Below are positions 13,243 to 15,885 of a stretch of 15,885 nt of DNA, in pieces. The translations under genes and the position numbers were made by a program. Positions within the stretch are counted from its first letter, which is position 1; each line of letters begins with the position of its first letter. Source of the stretch: Candidatus Cloacimonadota bacterium. Its GTDB lineage: Bacteria > Cloacimonadota > Cloacimonadia > JGIOTU-2. Under the pieces are notes generated by a model. That model made no database searches. It was not told the DNA's origin and saw only the letters and a list, made by a program, of their open reading frames with translations. Location of the stretch: positions 1 through 15,885 of the forward strand of contig JACNJG010000035.1 of assembly GCA_014382685.1 (NCBI GenBank). The letters are read 5' to 3'.

Positions 13243-15885
13243 TGAAGTCCACCTTCATATTTTCTATAAAGTGTCCATTATTCTGCAAATATCTGTAAAG
13301 ATTTTTATGCGGATATATTTTATAACGTTGCGATTCTATCCTGAGAGTGCCGAAAAGTTTTGTGCGAACATTGAACACAACTCTGAAATTTCCAGGATGA
13401 GTGAGTATCTGTTCTTCCACGAAATGCTTCAAATCCTTTTCCGAGTATTGAGTTTCATCTATTTCAAAGGAGATATTGCCGGAAATATCTTTTTGCCAAT
13501 TTTCTTCGTGAATGATCTGATCTGCAACAATAGAGAGTCGTTCCTGATTTTCTCTTACTTTTGAAGAGAGTTTTCCGATGACATAAATAATATCTTTCTC
13601 ATTTATGAGATCACCGAATTTTGTATATTCATTAGAGAAAAGAACAACTTCGAATTTGTCATGCAAATCTTCGCAAGAGACAAAAGCCATTGTGCGTTTT
13701 TTCTTATCTTTGATCAATTTTATTCCGGCTACAATGCCGATCATTCTTATCTCTTGATTGCGCAAGGTGTCGCGTTTGCCTCTTTTTACGAGTTTCTTGT
13801 ATTGTTTGGTGTTAAGATTAGTAAGGGTTTGAATATCTTTTTCATAGGATGTGAGAGGATGTCCTGAAATGTAGAAACCTAATAAATCTTTTTCGAGATC
13901 GAGGCGCCTGCCGAAATCCCATTCTTTTTTGTCTGGAAGCAGAGGATATAGATCATGATCATTTACCTGCATGGATGCAAAAAGTGAAGATTGTCCTTTT
14001 TGGCGTTCACGCAGTTTCTGTGAACCGAATTCCAGCGCAATTTCCACTACAGTGTATAGCTGAGCTCTATTGCCATCGAAGTCATCAAGGGCACCTGCAC
14101 CAATAAGACTTTCCAGTGCAGTTTTATTAAGCTGATTTGCATCGACTTCTTCGCATAATTCGAAAATATTCTTAAAGGGTGGATGTTTTTTTCGTGTTTC
14201 TACGATCGCCCTGATTGCATTTTCTCCAAGACTTTTGATCGCTTTCAAACCAAATATTATCTTACCGTCTTTTACTGTGAAATTGTAGTCACTAAAGTTC
14301 ACATTCGGATGAAGCACTTCTATGTTCATTTTATGACATACTTCGATAAGACGAGCGATCTTTGCAGTATCCTTTTCTACGGTCATTAAAGCTGCCATAA
14401 ATTCTGCGGTATAATGGGTTTTCAAATAAGCGGTTTGGTACGAAATAATACTATAGGCAACACTGTGAGATTTATTGAAACCGTACCTGCCAAAGGTTTC
14501 GATACGCTCGAATATCCCGATGGCTTTTTCTCTGGATATGCCGTTTTTTACTGCACCTTCGATGAAAAGAGGGCGGTATTTATCCATGAGCGATTTGTCT
14601 TTTTTGCCCATCGCTTTTCTTAGAATATCGGCTTCGCTCAGAGAAAATCCGGCTAATGTATGTGCGATTTGAATTACCTGCTCCTGGAAGACGATCACAC
14701 CATAAGTCGTACGCAGAATGTCCTCGAGCATTGGATCCAGATAATCGACCTCTTCCTCATTATTTTTTCTGCGGATATAGACTTCATGCATGCCGCTATC
14801 CAGAGTGCCGGGACGGTACAGCGCATTGCAGATAGCAAGGTCTTCGATGGAATTCGGCTTGATACGTTTGAGAATTCCTCTCATTCCCGAGCTTTCAAAT
14901 TGGAATACGCCATCAGTTTCTGCTGTATGAAAGAGTTTGTAGGTTTCGGTATCATGCAGGTTGATTTCATCTATTTCGAGTTCTATACCATGATGTTTTT
15001 TGATGAGCTGCAGGGCTTTTTCTATGATTGTAAGGTTCTTTAATCCCAGACAATCAATTTTCAGTAAACCCAGTTTTTCGAGACATTTCCCATCATACTG
15101 GGTTATGATAGTCTTATCTTTTGGGCTTATTGCAAGGGGAATATGATTGGTGAGATTATCCGGTGCGATCACCACACCTGCAGCATGCACTCCTATATGT
15201 CTCGGTAAACCTTCGAGAGTTTTGGAATATTCCCAAAGCTCTTTATATTCATCTTTTGAGTTGACCAGCTCACGTAATTTTTCATTCTGATCATAGGCGC
15301 TTTCAAGATATACGTCCGGTCCTACGGGAATAAGCTTTGCAATTGCATCAACTTCATAAAGAGGAATGCTCATAGCTCTGCCGACATCGCGAATAACCAT
15401 TTTTGCACCAAGACTTCCCAGAGTGCCGATCTGGCTAACGTTCACGCGACCATATTTCTTCACAATATAATCGAGCACTTTTGGACGGGTTTCATTAGAA
15501 AAATCAGTATCGATATCCGGCATGCTGACTCGGGCTGGATTGAGGAAACGCTCAAAGAAAAGATTGTATCTGATGGGATCGACCCTTGTGATATCAATAA
15601 GATATGCCACGATACTTCCAGCACAGGAACCTCGTCCTGGTCCTACCATGACTCCCATTTCTCTCGCTGATTTGATGATGTCCCACACGATCAGAAAATA
15701 ACTGACAAAACCCATTTCTTTTATTACTGCAAGCTCATGTTCAATGCGGTTTTTTATTTCGTTGGTGAACTCATCATATTTTTTCTCAACTCCCTCATAC
15801 ACCAGTTTTTTCAAAAATTCATAATCGTCCGAGTATCCTTCGGGAAGCGAGAAATTGGGGAAGATAAAGCCATCATAATCAAGTT
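13232..15885 (-). CDS. dnaE: DNA polymerase III alpha subunit (DnaE), N-terminus beyond window
   Basis: This is the C-terminal 883 residues of the replicative polymerase. The frame is open to the window edge (visible beginning LDYDGFIFPNF), so the gene's start and the PHP domain lie outside. Visible marks in order are VGPGRGSCAGS, the catalytic PDIDTDF (visible residues ~122-128), IGTLGSLGAK, LLKIDCLGLKNL with the third catalytic Asp, ALYRPGTLDSGM, FGRYGFNKSHSVAYS, a helix-hairpin-helix-like region near LIGAGALDDF, and an OB-fold (VAGIKLIKDKKKRTMAFVSCEDL) near the C-terminus. This matches ordinary bacterial DnaE of the E. coli type and not PolC. All three catalytic aspartates are present in what can be seen. 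It continues into the GWxTD gene by an 11-base overlap. Confidence 0.97.
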   Translation of the reverse strand, partial: LDYDGFIFPNFSLPEGYSDDYEFLKKLVYEGVEKKYDEFTNEIKNRIEHELAVIKEMGFVSYFLIVWDIIKSAREMGVMVGPGRGSCAGSIVAYLIDITRVDPIRYNLFFERFLNPARVSMPDIDTDFSNETRPKVLDYIVKKYGRVNVSQIGTLGSLGAKMVIRDVGRAMSIPLYEVDAIAKLIPVGPDVYLESAYDQNEKLRELVNSKDEYKELWEYSKTLEGLPRHIGVHAAGVVIAPDNLTNHIPLAISPKDKTIITQYDGKCLEKLGLLKIDCLGLKNLTIIEKALQLIKKHHGIELEIDEINLHDTETYKLFHTAETDGVFQFESSGMRGILKRIKPNSIEDLAICNALYRPGTLDSGMHEVYIRRKNNEEEVDYLDPMLEDILRTTYGVIVFQEQVIQIAHTLAGFSLSEADILRKAMGKKDKSLMDKYRPLFIEGAVKNGISREKAIGIFERIETFGRYGFNKSHSVAYSIISYQTAYLKTHYTAEFMAALMTVEKDTAKIARLIEVCHKMNIEVLHPNVNFSDYNFTVKDGKIIFGLKAIKSLGENAIRAIVETRKKHPPFKNIFELCEEVDANQLNKTALESLIGAGALDDFDGNRAQLYTVVEIALEFGSQKLRERQKGQSSLFASMQVNDHDLYPLLPDKKEWDFGRRLDLEKDLLGFYISGHPLTSYEKDIQTLTNLNTKQYKKLVKRGKRDTLRNQEIRMIGIVAGIKLIKDKKKRTMAFVSCEDLHDKFEVVLFSNEYTKFGDLINEKDIIYVIGKLSSKVRENQERLSIVADQIIHEENWQKDISGNISFEIDETQYSEKDLKHFVEEQILTHPGNFRVVFNVRTKLFGTLRIESQRYKIYPHKNLYRYLQNNGHFIENMKVDFNEK

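Noticed and set aside
14660..15043. A 127-codon plus-strand frame inside dnaE
   Set aside because: It is antisense to conserved polymerase sequence and has no domain or ribosome site.

Overview
This is an AT-rich, gene-dense bacterial window of 15.9 kb with only about 0.4 kb outside genes. Several marks point to the FCB superphylum, most likely Candidatus Cloacimonadota (Cloacimonetes) or a close relative. They are a GWxTD-domain secreted protein, a beta-helix secreted protein with a cohesin/dockerin region and a FlgD-like sorting tail, and a set of archaeal-type ether-lipid enzymes beside ordinary bacterial priA and dnaE. This placement is an inference from gene content; no rRNA is present.

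Layout. Positions 1-3050 (minus strand) hold a putative operon read from 3050 leftward: an extended SDR epimerase/dehydratase with a TTG start, a SAM-dependent methyltransferase-like protein, a flippase-like (LPG-synthase TM family) membrane protein, and the signal-peptide end of a secreted protein cut by the window edge. Positions 3051-3221 form a very AT-rich divergent promoter region with repeated AAATTTG boxes. Positions 3222-5729 (plus strand) encode one large secreted beta-helix/cohesin/dockerin/cohesin/sorting-tail protein, whose otherwise open 835-codon frame is broken once by an in-frame TGA at 3525-3527. It ends at a hairpin terminator shared with the convergent neighbour.

Positions 5754-9020 (minus strand) are the highlight: a tightly packed operon encoding a C20-type polyprenyl diphosphate synthase, a UbiA-family prenyltransferase resembling digeranylgeranylglyceryl-phosphate synthase, a group-II GGGP/heptaprenylglyceryl-phosphate synthase, and a CpsB/YwqE-like PHP-family phosphatase. 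In order, the first three could make GGPP, join it to sn-glycerol-1-phosphate, and add the second chain. That is the core of archaeal membrane-lipid synthesis, inside a bacterial genome. Such potential has been proposed for FCB bacteria, including Cloacimonadota, so the idea is not new, but this operon with its phosphatase partner is a clear instance.

Positions 9111-11492 (minus) encode PriA. A 40-bp divergent gap separates it from a YraN/UPF0102 nuclease-like gene on the plus strand (11533-11901). This converges with a GWxTD-domain secreted protein (11908-13242, minus), whose start overlaps the end of dnaE (13232-15885, minus, N-terminal part beyond the window). TGA is used as a normal stop at least once here (7297-7299) and conserved genes carry no internal TGA, so a changed genetic code does not explain the interruption at 3525. 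No tRNA, rRNA, CRISPR array or insertion sequence was seen.
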